A stretch of DNA of 64,000 nt from Hoeflea ulvae (GCF_026619435.1 NZ_JAOVZQ010000001.1:7501-71500), one strand, 5' to 3'; positions 45,359 to 55,015 are shown, numbered from the stretch's first letter. A program made the numbers and translations. Notes: generated by a model from the letters alone, not told the origin.

Positions 45359-45997
45359 TCAGCCGCCGCTGGGCCGGATCATCAGGATGGAACCCGCCCG
45401 CTCGATCCGGGCCGGACGCGGGGTCGGCGCGGTGTAACCGGCTTTGGCGGGAGCAGCGTCGGTTTCGCCAATTGCGGAGGTCACCACCGGGTCCGGCAGC
45501 AATGCCGCCCGGCCGGTGATCGACGGCGCCTGCAGCGCCAATCCGGGCGCGGATGCGCTCTGCACCACGGCTGCGGGCTGCTCGACCGGTGCGGTTCCTC
45601 CCGCCATCCACACCATTGCGGCGGCAACGGCGCACAGCGTCAGGCCGGACGCCGCCATGCCAGGACTACGGCCTGATTCGGAACCGGACTGCCCGGCCCT
45701 GAACACGCCGAGCCGCTCGCCGCGGTCTGCTGCCTGTGCGTCAACCGGGTCGACCTGTGCGAAATCCCGCGGAAAGGGCCCCGGTTCCAGGGATTCAGTG
45801 ACCCGGGACTTGAACACACCGCTGCGCGCGGCTGCGGCGGCAGGGCCGGCAGGCGTGCGGCCATTGTCGACGGCTTCAAAACAGGCATCCTCGACATCGC
45901 GCACCCGCGGCCTTGGCGCGCGGCGCTTCCGGTCCGGCATCAGGAAATCGCTGGCCTTCGGTTCGATCGCAGTTTTCATGCGGCCCGAAACTCCCAT
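45359..45997 (-). CDS. Hypothetical membrane protein divergent from ftsE
   Basis: The 212-residue protein begins MGVSGRMKTAIEPKASDFLM, with a basic Arg/Pro-rich cytoplasmic part (RKRRAPRPRVRD). One membrane helix (GLTLCAVAAAMVWMAGG) lies near residue 120. A proline/alanine-rich periplasmic tail ends IERAGSILMIRPSGG, which looks conserved. I do not recognise a domain. AAGGGG precedes the ATG at 45997; other ATGs are possible. The gene shares the CtrA-type box with ftsE, so a cell-cycle or division link is plausible. It is in convergent distance of none; hpt follows on the same strand. Confidence 0.75.
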   Translation of the reverse strand: MGVSGRMKTAIEPKASDFLMPDRKRRAPRPRVRDVEDACFEAVDNGRTPAGPAAAAARSGVFKSRVTESLEPGPFPRDFAQVDPVDAQAADRGERLGVFRAGQSGSESGRSPGMAASGLTLCAVAAAMVWMAGGTAPVEQPAAVVQSASAPGLALQAPSITGRAALLPDPVVTSAIGETDAAPAKAGYTAPTPRPARIERAGSILMIRPSGG

Positions 45998-46118
45998 CAG
46001 CCACCCCTTTTCCGCCACTGTCGTGCAGTAGGCATTGAAACATCTCTTACCGATGCGTAAACGGAAATGGTTAATGCTTGCCGAACAGGCCCGATGAATC
46101 GCCGGTTCGACCGGCGTC

Positions 46119-46134
46119 TTAACGCGGCATTAAC
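46119..46134. promoter_or_regulatory. Perfect CtrA-type box TTAA-N7-TTAAC
   Basis: TTAA (46119-46122), a 7-nt spacer and TTAAC (46130-46134) match the full CtrA consensus. The site is 48 nt before the ftsE start and 122 nt before the divergent membrane-protein start, in an otherwise empty 184-bp gap. Confidence 0.65.
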
Positions 46135-46181
46135 CACGCCCGGCGACTGTGCGCATTGGCCACCGCGACAGGAATTGACCG

Positions 46182-46841
46182 TTGATCCATTTTGAAAATG
46201 TCGGGTTGCGCTATGGTATGGGGCCTGAGGTCCTGCGCGATTTGACCTTCGACATTCCGAAAAAATCCTTCCAGTTCCTGACCGGCCCCTCGGGTGCAGG
46301 CAAGACCACATTGATGCGGCTGCTGTTCATGTCGCTGAAACCGACGCGCGGACTGATTCGCATGTTCGACCGGGACATCGCCGTCATCCCCGGCGAGGAG
46401 CTGCCCTTGTTGCGGCGCCGGATCGGCATCGTCTTCCAGGATTTCCGCCTGCTTGATCACATGACCACCTATGAGAACGTGGCGCTGCCGCTCAGGGTGC
46501 GCGGCAAGGACGAATCGAGCTACCGTTCCGACGTGATCGAACTGCTCAAATGGGTCGGGCTTGGGGAGCGAATCAATGTCCTGCCGCCGGTGCTCTCCGG
46601 TGGGGAGAAACAGCGCGTGGCGATTGCCCGCGCCCTGATCGACCAGCCCGAAATTCTGCTGGCGGACGAACCCACCGGCAATGTCGATCCGCCGATGGCC
46701 CAACGCCTGCTCAATCTGTTCATCGAACTCAACCGGCTCGGCACCGCCGTTGTCATCGCGACCCATGATCTGAGCCTGATGGACCGGGTCAATGCGCGCC
46801 GGATGATTCTTTCCGAAGGGCGGCTCGACATTTATGACTGA
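46182..46841 (+). CDS. ftsE: Cell division ATP-binding protein FtsE
   Basis: FtsE is the ATPase of FtsEX, which couples divisome constriction to peptidoglycan hydrolysis. The 219-residue protein has Walker A GPSGAGKTT (35-43), the ABC signature LSGGEKQRVAIARAL and Walker B ILLADEPTGN. The start is TTG at 46182 with AGGA 8 nt upstream. It overlaps ftsX by 8 bp. A perfect CtrA-type box lies 48 nt upstream. M23 peptidases such as the one at the window start are typical FtsEX partners, but no link is proved here. Confidence 0.97.
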   Translation: MIHFENVGLRYGMGPEVLRDLTFDIPKKSFQFLTGPSGAGKTTLMRLLFMSLKPTRGLIRMFDRDIAVIPGEELPLLRRRIGIVFQDFRLLDHMTTYENVALPLRVRGKDESSYRSDVIELLKWVGLGERINVLPPVLSGGEKQRVAIARALIDQPEILLADEPTGNVDPPMAQRLLNLFIELNRLGTAVVIATHDLSLMDRVNARRMILSEGRLDIYD

Positions 46842-47826
46842 GCGGACGCCGAGAAAAAGCGATACCGGCAAGAAGGAACGCCTGGTCGCGCTGCGGCCCA
46901 TGGCCCCGATCGTGCCGCCAATCAATGTCTCCGGGCGCGCCCTGATGGTGGTGATCGCCATCATGTCGTTCCTGTGCGCCATCACCCTGGGCGCCGTCAC
47001 CATGGTGCAGGAAAAGGCAGAGGCCTGGCAGGGCGACATTTCCCGCGAAATCACCATCCAGATCAAGCCCGCCGATGGTCTCGACATGGAGGCCGCATTG
47101 ACCCAGGTACGCAGCATCGTGCTGTCCTTTCCCGGCGCGCTGAGCGCCGATATCGTCGACCGGGCCTCGACCGCCAGGCTGCTCGAACCCTGGCTCGGCG
47201 AAGGCTTCGACATGGATGAGCTGCCGGTTCCGCGGCTGGTCATCGTCACCATCGACGAGAATGCGCCGCCGGATTTCGCCACCATCCGGCAGACCCTTGC
47301 CGATGCGGTGCCCGCGGCCACACTCGATGATCATCGCGCCTGGGCGAGCCGGCTGATCTCGATGGCGCGGATCACGGTCTTCATCGGGGTCGGCGTCCTG
47401 TCGCTGATGTTTGCCACCACCATGCTGACCGTGATCTTCGCCACCCGCGGCGCCATGGACGGCAATCGCCACATCGTCGAAGTGCTGCATTTCGTCGGCG
47501 CCGAAACGAGCTTCATCGCCTCGGAATTCCAGAAGCGCTTTCTGCTGATCGGCCTCAAGGGGGCGGCCTTCGGCGGCGGCGTTGCGGCGGCTGCCTATCT
47601 GCTTCTCGGCCTGTGGCAGAGCAACACCATGGCCACCGTGCTCAATGACCAGGTCACGGCCCTGTTCGGACGCTTTACCCTCAGCAGCGCCGGCTATGTC
47701 GGCATCATCGGCATCGTCGTGCTGATCTCGGCCATGACCGCGATCACCACCCGGCTGACCGTAACCCGCACCATCCGCGAGATCGACCGGCAGCGCGCCG
47801 ATCCGGCCCTGGCCGAAATTGGTTGA
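46834..47826 (+). CDS. ftsX: Cell division ABC transporter permease FtsX
   Basis: FtsX is the membrane partner of FtsE. The 330-residue protein has four membrane helices: one near residue 35-57 (LMVVIAIMSFLCAITLGAV), then a periplasmic domain, then three helices in the C-terminal half (FIGVGVLSLMFATTMLTVIF and later). This FtsX/MacB layout with a large loop is normal. It overlaps ftsE by 8 bp, so translation is coupled. The ydcF and plsC genes follow, giving a conserved rhizobial order. The periplasmic loop would contact a murein hydrolase. Confidence 0.93.
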   Translation: MTERTPRKSDTGKKERLVALRPMAPIVPPINVSGRALMVVIAIMSFLCAITLGAVTMVQEKAEAWQGDISREITIQIKPADGLDMEAALTQVRSIVLSFPGALSADIVDRASTARLLEPWLGEGFDMDELPVPRLVIVTIDENAPPDFATIRQTLADAVPAATLDDHRAWASRLISMARITVFIGVGVLSLMFATTMLTVIFATRGAMDGNRHIVEVLHFVGAETSFIASEFQKRFLLIGLKGAAFGGGVAAAAYLLLGLWQSNTMATVLNDQVTALFGRFTLSSAGYVGIIGIVVLISAMTAITTRLTVTRTIREIDRQRADPALAEIG

Positions 47827-47886
47827 CGTGCCCGGTTTTTGCCGCAAATCCGACTGGTCCTCGCCGGAATCTCGGAGTATTCATGC

Positions 47887-48627
47887 ATGATGAGCGTGGA
47901 CACCGTACCGCCCGAACCGGCACCGCCGGCAACCATCAGGTCTGATTCACTCCACCGCCTCCGGCGTGTGGGGCATCACGGCCTGCGCATTGTCACCATC
48001 GCTGCCATCGTCGGCATCGCCTTGACCGCCATGGGTTTTTTCCGCTTCACTGACACCATCGCCGAACTCAAGGCCACCGGAACGCCGGGCGAGGTCGACG
48101 CGATCGTCGCCCTGACCGGCGGTTACCAGCGAATCGACCAGGCCCTGGAACTGCTTGAAAACGGCGTCGGCGAGCGGCTGCTGATATCCGGCGTCAACCC
48201 GACAACCACGGGCACGGCGCTGCGCCGCGCCACCGGAACCAAATCGGCGACCTTCGCCTGCTGCGTCGACATCGGCTATGAGGCGCTCGACACCATCGGC
48301 AATGCCAATGAAACCGCCGGATGGATCCGCCAGCGCGGCTACGACCGGATCCTCGTGGTGACCAACAATTACCACATGCCGCGAAGCCTGCTGGAACTCT
48401 CCCAGGCCAGCCCCGACGTGACCTTCATTGCCTACCCGGTAACCCATGCCGATCTCAAGACCGAGACCTGGCTCACTGACCCGGTGGCGCTGCGCACCCT
48501 CATGGTGGAATATGCCAAATATTCCCTGGCCCGGCTGCGCAACTGGAGCGGCGCCAAGACCGCCAGTGGCCTGCGCGCCGATGCCGGCGTCAAGCCGCCC
48601 GTGGCGGCGGGAATATCCTACGACTGA
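47887..48627 (+). CDS. YdcF/ElyC family protein (DUF218)
   Basis: The 246-residue protein has one N-terminal membrane helix (IVTIAAIVGIALTAMGFFRF) and a DUF218 domain: IVALTGGYQRIDQALELL, LLISGVNP and ILVVTNNYHMPRSLLEL. ElyC affects peptidoglycan and envelope integrity in Escherichia coli; the molecular activity of the family is unknown. GGAG lies 9 nt before the ATG at 47887. It follows ftsX by 60 bp and precedes plsC. An envelope role fits the neighbours. Confidence 0.9.
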   Translation: MMSVDTVPPEPAPPATIRSDSLHRLRRVGHHGLRIVTIAAIVGIALTAMGFFRFTDTIAELKATGTPGEVDAIVALTGGYQRIDQALELLENGVGERLLISGVNPTTTGTALRRATGTKSATFACCVDIGYEALDTIGNANETAGWIRQRGYDRILVVTNNYHMPRSLLELSQASPDVTFIAYPVTHADLKTETWLTDPVALRTLMVEYAKYSLARLRNWSGAKTASGLRADAGVKPPVAAGISYD

Positions 48628-48738
48628 CACCACCTGGCTCCGGCCTGTCCCGATTTTCCGGACCGGCAGGTTTTCGGCGGCCCGTCAATGGTGTAACCGG
48701 GGTCCAGGGCTCCGGCGCAAGTGCGGACGGAGCCGACC

Positions 48739-49560
48739 ATGAATCCGGATGCCGCCATGATTGTTCTCAGGTCCATACTCTTCAACATCGCCTTCTACAT
48801 CAATCTGATCGTGCGCATGATCGTGTTCTCGCCCTATTATTTCCTGGCCGAGCGCAAGGCAGCATGGAGCGTGCCGAAAAACTGGGCACTGGCCAATCAC
48901 TGGCTGCAGGAGAAGATCGTCGGCACCACGTTTGAAATTGAAGGCCTCGAGAACATCCCCGAGGGCGGCTATATCTTCGCCCCCAAGCACCAGTCTTTCT
49001 GGGATGCCTATGCGCTGCTGCCCTGGCTTAATGACCCGGTCTACATTCTCAAGCGTGAACTGCAGTGGATTCCGCTTTTTGGCCAGTACATCTTCAAGAT
49101 GAGGATGGTCCCGGTCAATCGCGGCGCCAAGGGCAAGGTCATGGCCGAAGTGCTCAAACGCACCAAGCGCGAGATCGAAAGCGGCCGCCAGCTGATCATC
49201 TACCCGGAAGGCACCCGCCGGCCCGCCGGTGCGCCGCCGAACTACAAATACGGTATTGCCCGGCTCTACCGTGATCTCAAGGTGCCGGTGGTGCCGGTGG
49301 TTATGCATCCAGGCCTGTTCTGGCCGCGCCGCAAGTTCCTGCGCTATCCGGGACATTTCAAGGTGCAGATCCTGACGCCGATCGAAGCCGGAATGGACCC
49401 TGACGCCTTCATGAAGAAACTGGTCGACGTGATGGAAACCGCCAGCGACAAGCTGCTGGTCGAAACCATCAAGGCCAATCCGCAGGTCCCCCTGCGGGAA
49501 GACGCCCGTCGCCGCTTCGCCGAACTCGAGGCACTGGCCTCCAACAAGGTTTCGGGCTGA
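48739..49560 (+). CDS. plsC: 1-acyl-sn-glycerol-3-phosphate acyltransferase
   Basis: PlsC acylates lysophosphatidic acid to phosphatidic acid for phospholipid synthesis at the inner membrane. The 273-residue protein has the acyltransferase motif NH-type KHQSFWDAY (His and Asp spaced by four), the second motif VPVNRGAKGK and YPEGTRRPAG. It carries an N-terminal membrane helix. GGAG lies 6 nt before the ATG at 48739. It ends the ftsE-ftsX-ydcF-plsC run. The stop codon directly abuts that of the convergent chaC gene. Confidence 0.94.
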   Translation: MNPDAAMIVLRSILFNIAFYINLIVRMIVFSPYYFLAERKAAWSVPKNWALANHWLQEKIVGTTFEIEGLENIPEGGYIFAPKHQSFWDAYALLPWLNDPVYILKRELQWIPLFGQYIFKMRMVPVNRGAKGKVMAEVLKRTKREIESGRQLIIYPEGTRRPAGAPPNYKYGIARLYRDLKVPVVPVVMHPGLFWPRRKFLRYPGHFKVQILTPIEAGMDPDAFMKKLVDVMETASDKLLVETIKANPQVPLREDARRRFAELEALASNKVSG

Positions 49561-50094
49561 TCAGAGCGGGTGCCCCATACGCCTGATCTGGTCGGCAATC
49601 CCTTCCAGGTGGGCGTCGTGAATGCCGAGGGTCCTGAGATGGTCGACGGTGTTGACCACGTAATCCTCGTTCGGCCCGGATTGCCCCACGGCGCCCGAAA
49701 CACCGAGCAGGGCGTCATCGATCGAAAGGGCGCCGGCATATTGGGTGTGGGACCGGTCGACCACATAGGTCACGGCGCGAACATCCTGGCCGGTCTTGAG
49801 CCGCACCCTGCGGGACGTCTCGACATAGACCCGGGTCACCAGCTCGCGCTCGCGCAGATAGGCCATCACCGCGTTGCGGTTTTCCGGCCGGATCCGGAAG
49901 GCGACCCCATGGCAGGATCCGCCGCGATCAAGCCCGAGCACCAGTCCCGGCCGCTCCGGCGTGCCACGGTGAAAGAACGAGCGGACGCACAATGCACGGT
50001 GAAACCCGAACAATCGCGCCTGCCTTGTTTCCTCATGCTCGAAACCTGGACGCCACATCAGCGATCCGTAGCCAAACACCCAAAAATCGTCCAT
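49561..50094 (-). CDS. Gamma-glutamylcyclotransferase, ChaC family
   Basis: ChaC-like enzymes cleave glutathione to 5-oxoproline and Cys-Gly. The 177-residue protein has the N-terminal fold motif FWVFGYGSLMWRPGF and the downstream VYVETSRRVRLKTG region, and the catalytic glutamate is probably in LRERELVTRVY. ATG at 50094 gives the family N-terminus MDDFWVFGYGSL; the ATG at 50106 adds four residues. It diverges from the DUF2125 gene by 135 bp. A glutathione theme also occurs with grxC, gloB and the GST. Confidence 0.92.
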   Translation of the reverse strand: MDDFWVFGYGSLMWRPGFEHEETRQARLFGFHRALCVRSFFHRGTPERPGLVLGLDRGGSCHGVAFRIRPENRNAVMAYLRERELVTRVYVETSRRVRLKTGQDVRAVTYVVDRSHTQYAGALSIDDALLGVSGAVGQSGPNEDYVVNTVDHLRTLGIHDAHLEGIADQIRRMGHPL

Positions 50095-50229
50095 ATCCGA
50101 GCCCATATGTACAGCGCGGCAACCACGACGCAGCAAAGCAAATTCCGGTTTCAAGCCAGGCGTCCGATCGGCGGGCCCGGCCCGGCTTTCGCCGTCATGC
50201 CTTAATGCAGGGCGCACAAGGAGAACGCA

Positions 50230-51222
50230 ATGCCATCCACCTCATCTGCCTCGTCATCGCGAAAATTCGGCTGGCTGGTTGCGGCAATTGTCGGCGCAAT
50301 CCTGCTTTGGACGGTCGCATGGTTTCTTTTCGCAGCCCGGATCGAGAGCCACCTGCCCGAAGCCTTGGCTGAAATGACTGGTGACGAGGCCAGCGCCGAC
50401 TGCGTCAATTCCGATATCCGCGGCTACCCCTTCCGCTTCGGCGTGTTCTGCGACACGCTTTCCTATGCCCACCCCGGCGATGGCGTGGCCGCCACCACCG
50501 GCGCGTTTCGCTCGGCGGCACAATTCTACAAGCCCGGCCATGTCGTCGCCGAAGTCGACGGCCCGCTGGCGCTCTCGGCGCCGGGAGTGGAAGTCCGCAT
50601 CGACTGGCAGGTGCTGCAGGCAAGCGGCGTTGCCGCCATGCACGGCATCGACCGCGGCTCGCTGGATGGCCGCAACATCAGCTTCGACATTGACGGAATC
50701 GTGCTGGCGCAGAAACTGTCCTTGCAGGCCGGGCGGATCACCGCCCATGCCCGCCGCAACGGCCCTGACCTCGACATCGCCTCCTATGGCGGGGAACTTC
50801 AGACCAGTCTGATCACCGGGCTGAGCGCGAAGGCCGTCAGCCTCGAGGCGACACTGACCGGACAGGCCGGTCTGCTCGACAGGCCCTATGTCGCGCCCGA
50901 AGGGATTGTCGAGACCCTGATCCATCGCCTGGCGATCGAGCTTGACGACGCATCCTCGCTCGAAATCTCCGGGCCGATCCAGGTCGGCACTGATGGAAGA
51001 TTGTCCGGCGCGCTGCAACTGACCGTGCGTGGTCAGCAGCGCTTCACCGAGCTGGCGGCAAGTTTCGATCCGCAGATCGGCGGATTGATCGGCCGGTTCG
51101 CCCCCCTGCTCTCGGCGCTGGACACGGTGCCCGGCGATGATGCCATCACCCTGCCGCTGACGCTCGACCAGAGCCGGGTCTCGCTGGGCATGTTTCCGCT
51201 GGGCGAATTGCCGGGCTTCTGA
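50230..51222 (+). CDS. DUF2125 domain-containing envelope protein
   Basis: The 330-residue protein has an N-terminal membrane helix (FGWLVAAIVGAILLWTVAWFLF) and a DUF2125 domain in which NSDIRGYPFRFGVFCDTL and DLDIASYGGELQT are characteristic. These alphaproteobacterial proteins look like AsmA-style beta-helical periplasmic domains and are anchored in the inner membrane. Function is unknown; a lipid or envelope transport role is only a guess. The convergent tyrC gene ends 3 bp after it. Start ATG at 50230 is preceded by AAGGAG. Confidence 0.9.
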   Translation: MPSTSSASSSRKFGWLVAAIVGAILLWTVAWFLFAARIESHLPEALAEMTGDEASADCVNSDIRGYPFRFGVFCDTLSYAHPGDGVAATTGAFRSAAQFYKPGHVVAEVDGPLALSAPGVEVRIDWQVLQASGVAAMHGIDRGSLDGRNISFDIDGIVLAQKLSLQAGRITAHARRNGPDLDIASYGGELQTSLITGLSAKAVSLEATLTGQAGLLDRPYVAPEGIVETLIHRLAIELDDASSLEISGPIQVGTDGRLSGALQLTVRGQQRFTELAASFDPQIGGLIGRFAPLLSALDTVPGDDAITLPLTLDQSRVSLGMFPLGELPGF

Positions 51223-51225
51223 ACG

Positions 51226-52170
51226 CTATTCGGGAGCGCCCGGAACGTCCGTCTTGGGCGCGTTGCGGCCGAAGTTCGGTGCTTCGGTGTCCTGGCCGGC
51301 CTCGACGATGGACCGGCGGATGCCGCGGGTGCGGGTAAACAGGTCCAGCAATTGCTCGCCATCGCCCCAGCGAACCGCGCGCTGCAGCGAGGAGAGATCC
51401 TCGGAGAACCGCGCCAGCATTTCCAGAATGGCATCCTTGTTGTGCAGGCAGACATCGCGCCACATCACCGGATCGGATGCCGCAAGCCGGGTGAAATCGC
51501 GAAAACCCGAGGCGGAATATTTGATCACTTCGGATTCGGTCACGGTCTCCAGATCATCGGCCGTGCCGACGATGTTGTAGGCGATAATGTGCGGCAGATG
51601 CGACACGATCGCCAGCACTAGGTCATGGTGTTCGGGGTCCATCTGGTCGACCTTGGACCCGCAGGCTTCCCAGAAACCGGTGAGCCGGGCAATCGCCTGC
51701 TGGTCCGTGCCCGGCGACGGGGTCAGGATGCACCAGCGGCCGTCAAACAGTTCGGCAAATCCGGCCGCCGGGCCGCTCTGCTCGGTACCGGCAATCGGGT
51801 GACCGGCGATAAAGTGGACATGATCCGGCATATGCGGCTGCATCTGCTTGACCACCGAGGCCTTGGTCGATCCGACATCGGTGACGATGGCCCCGGGCTT
51901 GAGATGCGGGCCGATTTCGCGCGCCACGGCCTCCGATGCCCCCACCGGCACCGACACGATCACGAGATCAGCATTGGCGACCGCTTCGGCGCTGGAGAGA
52001 AAATAGGCATCCCCCAGCCCCAGCGTCCGCGCCTGCTCCAGCGTCTCCGCACTGCGGGTGGCGATCGTCACATGATCGGCCAGCCCCTTGGCGCGCACCA
52101 CGCGCGCTATGGACGAACCGATGAGGCCGATGCCGATCAGGGTGATGTTTTCAAACAATGCTTTACTCAT
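51226..52170 (-). CDS. tyrC: Prephenate/arogenate dehydrogenase family protein
   Basis: The enzyme makes tyrosine precursor from prephenate or arogenate with NAD(P). The 314-residue protein has the Rossmann motif LIGIGLIGSSIARVV and the conserved VGSTKASVV and HPIAGTEQSG segments, with an all-helical dimerisation domain after. Cyclohexadienyl dehydrogenase with broad substrate use is usual in rhizobia. It begins 4 bp after hisC. HisC-type aminotransferases can act on aromatic keto acids too, so the pair may form a tyrosine unit. Confidence 0.95.
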   Translation of the reverse strand: MSKALFENITLIGIGLIGSSIARVVRAKGLADHVTIATRSAETLEQARTLGLGDAYFLSSAEAVANADLVIVSVPVGASEAVAREIGPHLKPGAIVTDVGSTKASVVKQMQPHMPDHVHFIAGHPIAGTEQSGPAAGFAELFDGRWCILTPSPGTDQQAIARLTGFWEACGSKVDQMDPEHHDLVLAIVSHLPHIIAYNIVGTADDLETVTESEVIKYSASGFRDFTRLAASDPVMWRDVCLHNKDAILEMLARFSEDLSSLQRAVRWGDGEQLLDLFTRTRGIRRSIVEAGQDTEAPNFGRNAPKTDVPGAPE

Positions 52171-52174
52171 GATG

Positions 52175-53272
52175 TCAGGCCATGAACTCCTTCAGCGCGT
52201 CAAGCACGCCGAGATTGGCTTCTTCACTGCCGATGGTCATCCGCAAGGCGTCCGGCAGGCCATATCCCGACACCCGCCGCAAAATGTAACCCCGTGAGCA
52301 GAGAAACTCGTCGGCTTCCGCAGCCGTCTTGCCCGCTGTTGCGGGAAAATGCATCAGCACGAAATTGCCGACCGACGGCGTCACCGTCAGGCCCAAGGCT
52401 TCAAGCACTTCGCTGACGCGGCCCAGCCAGGCCTCATTGTGCTCGACCGCACGCTCGACATGGGCCCGGTCGCCGATCGCTGCCGCACCTGCAATGATCG
52501 CAAGCGCGTTGACGTTGAACGGACCGCGCACCCGGTTGCAGGCATCGACGATCGCCTCATGCGCATACATCCAGCCGATCCGCAGCCCGGCAAGCCCATG
52601 GATCTTCGAGAATGTCCGGGTCATCACCACATTGGTGTTGGCCGAGACCAGCTCGATGCCGGCTTCGTAGTCATTGCGGCGGACATATTCGGCATAGGCC
52701 GCGTCGAGAACCAGAATGACATGGCCCGGCAGTCCCGCATGCAGGCGCCGCACCTCATTGACCGGGATATAGGTTCCGGTCGGATTGTTCGGATTGGCCA
52801 GGAAGACGATCTTGGTCTTCTCGGTCACCGCGCCGAGAATCGCATCGACATCGGCGGTCAGGTCTGTGTCGGGCACGGTCACGGGCGTCGCGCCCTGCGC
52901 CATGATCTGGATCTTGTAGACCAAGAAGCCATGCTCGGTGAACACGCCCTCGTCGCCGGGCGCGAGATAGGTCTGGCACAGCAGTCCGAGCAGTTCGTCC
53001 GAGCCGTTGCCGCACAGGATATTGCCGGGGTTGAGGCCATAGGCGCGGGCAATGGCCTCCCGCAGCACATGCGCCGAGCCATCCGGATAGGTCGCCAGAT
53101 CGACATTGCGCGCCGCAAAGGCTTCCGTGACCATCGGGCTTGGACCCAGCGGCGATTCGTTCGATGACAGCTTGTAGACCTTGGCCACGCCATGCGCGGT
53201 TTCACGCCCCGGCACATAGGCCGCGATATCCATGACACCCGGCTTGGGGGCGGGACGTTCTGAGCTGCTCAT
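52175..53272 (-). CDS. hisC: Histidinol-phosphate aminotransferase
   Basis: A PLP-dependent class I/II aminotransferase. The 365-residue protein has the Schiff-base lysine in [17 protein letters not shown], the [12 protein letters not shown] segment and the N-terminal [11 protein letters not shown] region of HisC. The ATG at 53272 is preceded by AAGGA at 9 nt. It sits directly upstream of tyrC; this pairing in rhizobia usually means the enzyme also transaminates aromatic keto acids. Whether it serves histidine, tyrosine or both cannot be told from sequence. Confidence 0.95.
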   Translation of the reverse strand: MSSSERPAPKPGVMDIAAYVPGRETAHGVAKVYKLSSNESPLGPSPMVTEAFAARNVDLATYPDGSAHVLREAIARAYGLNPGNILCGNGSDELLGLLCQTYLAPGDEGVFTEHGFLVYKIQIMAQGATPVTVPDTDLTADVDAILGAVTEKTKIVFLANPNNPTGTYIPVNEVRRLHAGLPGHVILVLDAAYAEYVRRNDYEAGIELVSANTNVVMTRTFSKIHGLAGLRIGWMYAHEAIVDACNRVRGPFNVNALAIIAGAAAIGDRAHVERAVEHNEAWLGRVSEVLEALGLTVTPSVGNFVLMHFPATAGKTAAEADEFLCSRGYILRRVSGYGLPDALRMTIGSEEANLGVLDALKEFMA

Positions 53273-53353
53273 GATGAAGGTTCCTTGCAAACGAAAAACC
53301 AGGCGTGGTCAGGCGGAAATAACCGCTCCCAGCGGTCTTGTCGAGAGTGGCGA

Positions 53354-54109
53354 TCAGTTGGGCGTCTTGGCCCGGCGATGCACGGCGCGGGAGGTCTGCG
53401 GTGACAGCACCGGCACGAACACTCGGCGCGACGCCCGCGCCGCCACAGGCAGCCCCTGGTAAAGCCGTTTTTGCGCCTCGACGATGATGACGCCTGCAAA
53501 CACCGGCCACATCCGCCGGCCAAGCCGCTCCAGAATGCCATGCAGCCGCAGCACCACCGAACGCTCGGAGGGCGGAAACAGCAGTGCCTCGGCAAAGGCG
53601 CCGGGGGTGAAATTGCTCTCGCGCAGGATGCTGACCAATTGTCCGCGCGAATAGGGTCTGCCGGCGCCAAAGGGTGTGTGCTCGAACCGTGCCCAGACGC
53701 CGCGGCGGTTGGGCGTGACAATCACCAGCCGGCCGCCCGGCGCCAGCACCCGCCAGAGCTCCTTCAGCGTCTCGCGCGGGTTTTCGGCAAATTCCAGCGA
53801 ATGCACCATCAGGATGCGATCGAGCGAGGCATCGGGCAGCGGCAGTTCCTCGTCAAACACCAGAGCCGTGGCCGATGGCCCGCCGACCGGCCAGTTCACG
53901 GCCCCCTGCCCGGCAGGCATGAAGGCGAATGCCCGCTCGGCATCGGGACCGAACCGGTCGAGATAGGGCACCGCATAGCCAAGCCCCATCAATCTCTCGC
54001 CGGGCAGATTGGCCCAGATCGAGGACAGCGCCATGGCCACGGACTGTTCGGCAAGCAGGCCGAGCCGCGAATGATAGAACTGTCTGAGATCAACGATATC
54101 GGCATGCAT
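53354..54109 (-). CDS. Class I SAM-dependent methyltransferase
   Basis: The 251-residue protein is a Methyltransf_11 type: post-motif segments LDRILMVHSLEFAENPRETL and ELWRVLAPGGRLVIVTPNRRG are clear. The first SAM glycine motif is diverged (LMGLGYAVPYL). C-terminal RLHGILERLGRR is typical of a rhizobial branch. Substrate is unknown. It lies 81 bp before hisC on the same strand, and 87 bp after the GST. It may be a lipid or quinone methyltransferase, but there is no direct evidence. Confidence 0.88.
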   Translation of the reverse strand: MHADIVDLRQFYHSRLGLLAEQSVAMALSSIWANLPGERLMGLGYAVPYLDRFGPDAERAFAFMPAGQGAVNWPVGGPSATALVFDEELPLPDASLDRILMVHSLEFAENPRETLKELWRVLAPGGRLVIVTPNRRGVWARFEHTPFGAGRPYSRGQLVSILRESNFTPGAFAEALLFPPSERSVVLRLHGILERLGRRMWPVFAGVIIVEAQKRLYQGLPVAARASRRVFVPVLSPQTSRAVHRRAKTPN

Positions 54110-54196
54110 GACGGATTGCCCGCGCGTTTCCTATGAACAAGCCGGCAGAGTAACACCCGCGGCAAGGGCCGAACACCGGCAAAATCGAGGTTTCGG

Positions 54197-54835
54197 TCAG
54201 CCCGGAACTGGCGGCAGGTCCGGCGCGTCCAGCCCGTCGAAGGGCCGGCTCCAGGCGGGAAGATCCTGAAGGCGGGCATGCCAGCGGTTCACCGCATCCA
54301 GCCCGTCGAGCGGCAATCGGGCGATGTCATTGAAGGGCAGGAAGGTCGCCATGCGAAAATCCGCATAGGATGGCGACGTCCCGCTCAACCAGTCCCGCCC
54401 GGTCAGCTGCGCTTCCAGAATCTCGGTGGCGCCTCGGAACTGGCGCAGCCCCTCTTCGACCTTCGCCGGATCGATCGGCCCAAGTCCGTAGCGCTGCTTT
54501 GTGCCGCGTTCGAAATGCACCATGTCGCAGGCATGGACAAAATGAGCCTTGCCCCAGCTGATCCAGCGGATCATGTCGGGCTCGTCGTCTCCGCGCCGCC
54601 AGAAGTCCGAATCCACCGAACGGGAAAGCCGGCAGGCGATCGCATCGGCTTCCCAGAGCGTGGCGCCGTTCTCCTCGAGGATCGGAATGCTCAGATTTGG
54701 ATTGAGCTTCGAGAACCGCTCGGCCTGTCCGGGGGCAAAGGGCGCCGCAAACTCGAACTCGACCGGCGCCTTGAGGTATCGCGCAACCGCGACGGCCAGC
54801 CGCGGATTGGGATTTCTGCTGAAATAGAGCTTCAT
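54197..54835 (-). CDS. Glutathione S-transferase family protein
   Basis: The 212-residue protein has the thioredoxin-like N-domain with the glutathione-contact segment NLSIPILEENGATLWEADAIA and an alpha-helical C-domain (FLPFNDIARLPLDGLDAVNRWHARL). The N-terminal active-site serine is at YFSRNPNPR. Conjugation or reduction of electrophiles is likely. I start at 54835 (MKLYFSRNP), because GAGG lies about 10 nt upstream; the ATG at 54844 is too close. It is divergent from gloB, which also uses glutathione chemistry. Confidence 0.9.
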   Translation of the reverse strand: MKLYFSRNPNPRLAVAVARYLKAPVEFEFAAPFAPGQAERFSKLNPNLSIPILEENGATLWEADAIACRLSRSVDSDFWRRGDDEPDMIRWISWGKAHFVHACDMVHFERGTKQRYGLGPIDPAKVEEGLRQFRGATEILEAQLTGRDWLSGTSPSYADFRMATFLPFNDIARLPLDGLDAVNRWHARLQDLPAWSRPFDGLDAPDLPPVPG

Positions 54836-55015
54836 GGGAGCCATACCTCTTCAATGGGCGTTTCGACCCGAAAACGATCAACGGCCGGCGCAAGCAGGCA
54901 GCGCGCAAAATCCCGAAAAGCCCTTTGCTCGACGGGAGCAATGGCAGGCAAGGTGACGGATCGGGCGCCAGTCGCTATGGTCATGCAACTGATTCAATGC
55001 CCCGGAGAGAACCTG

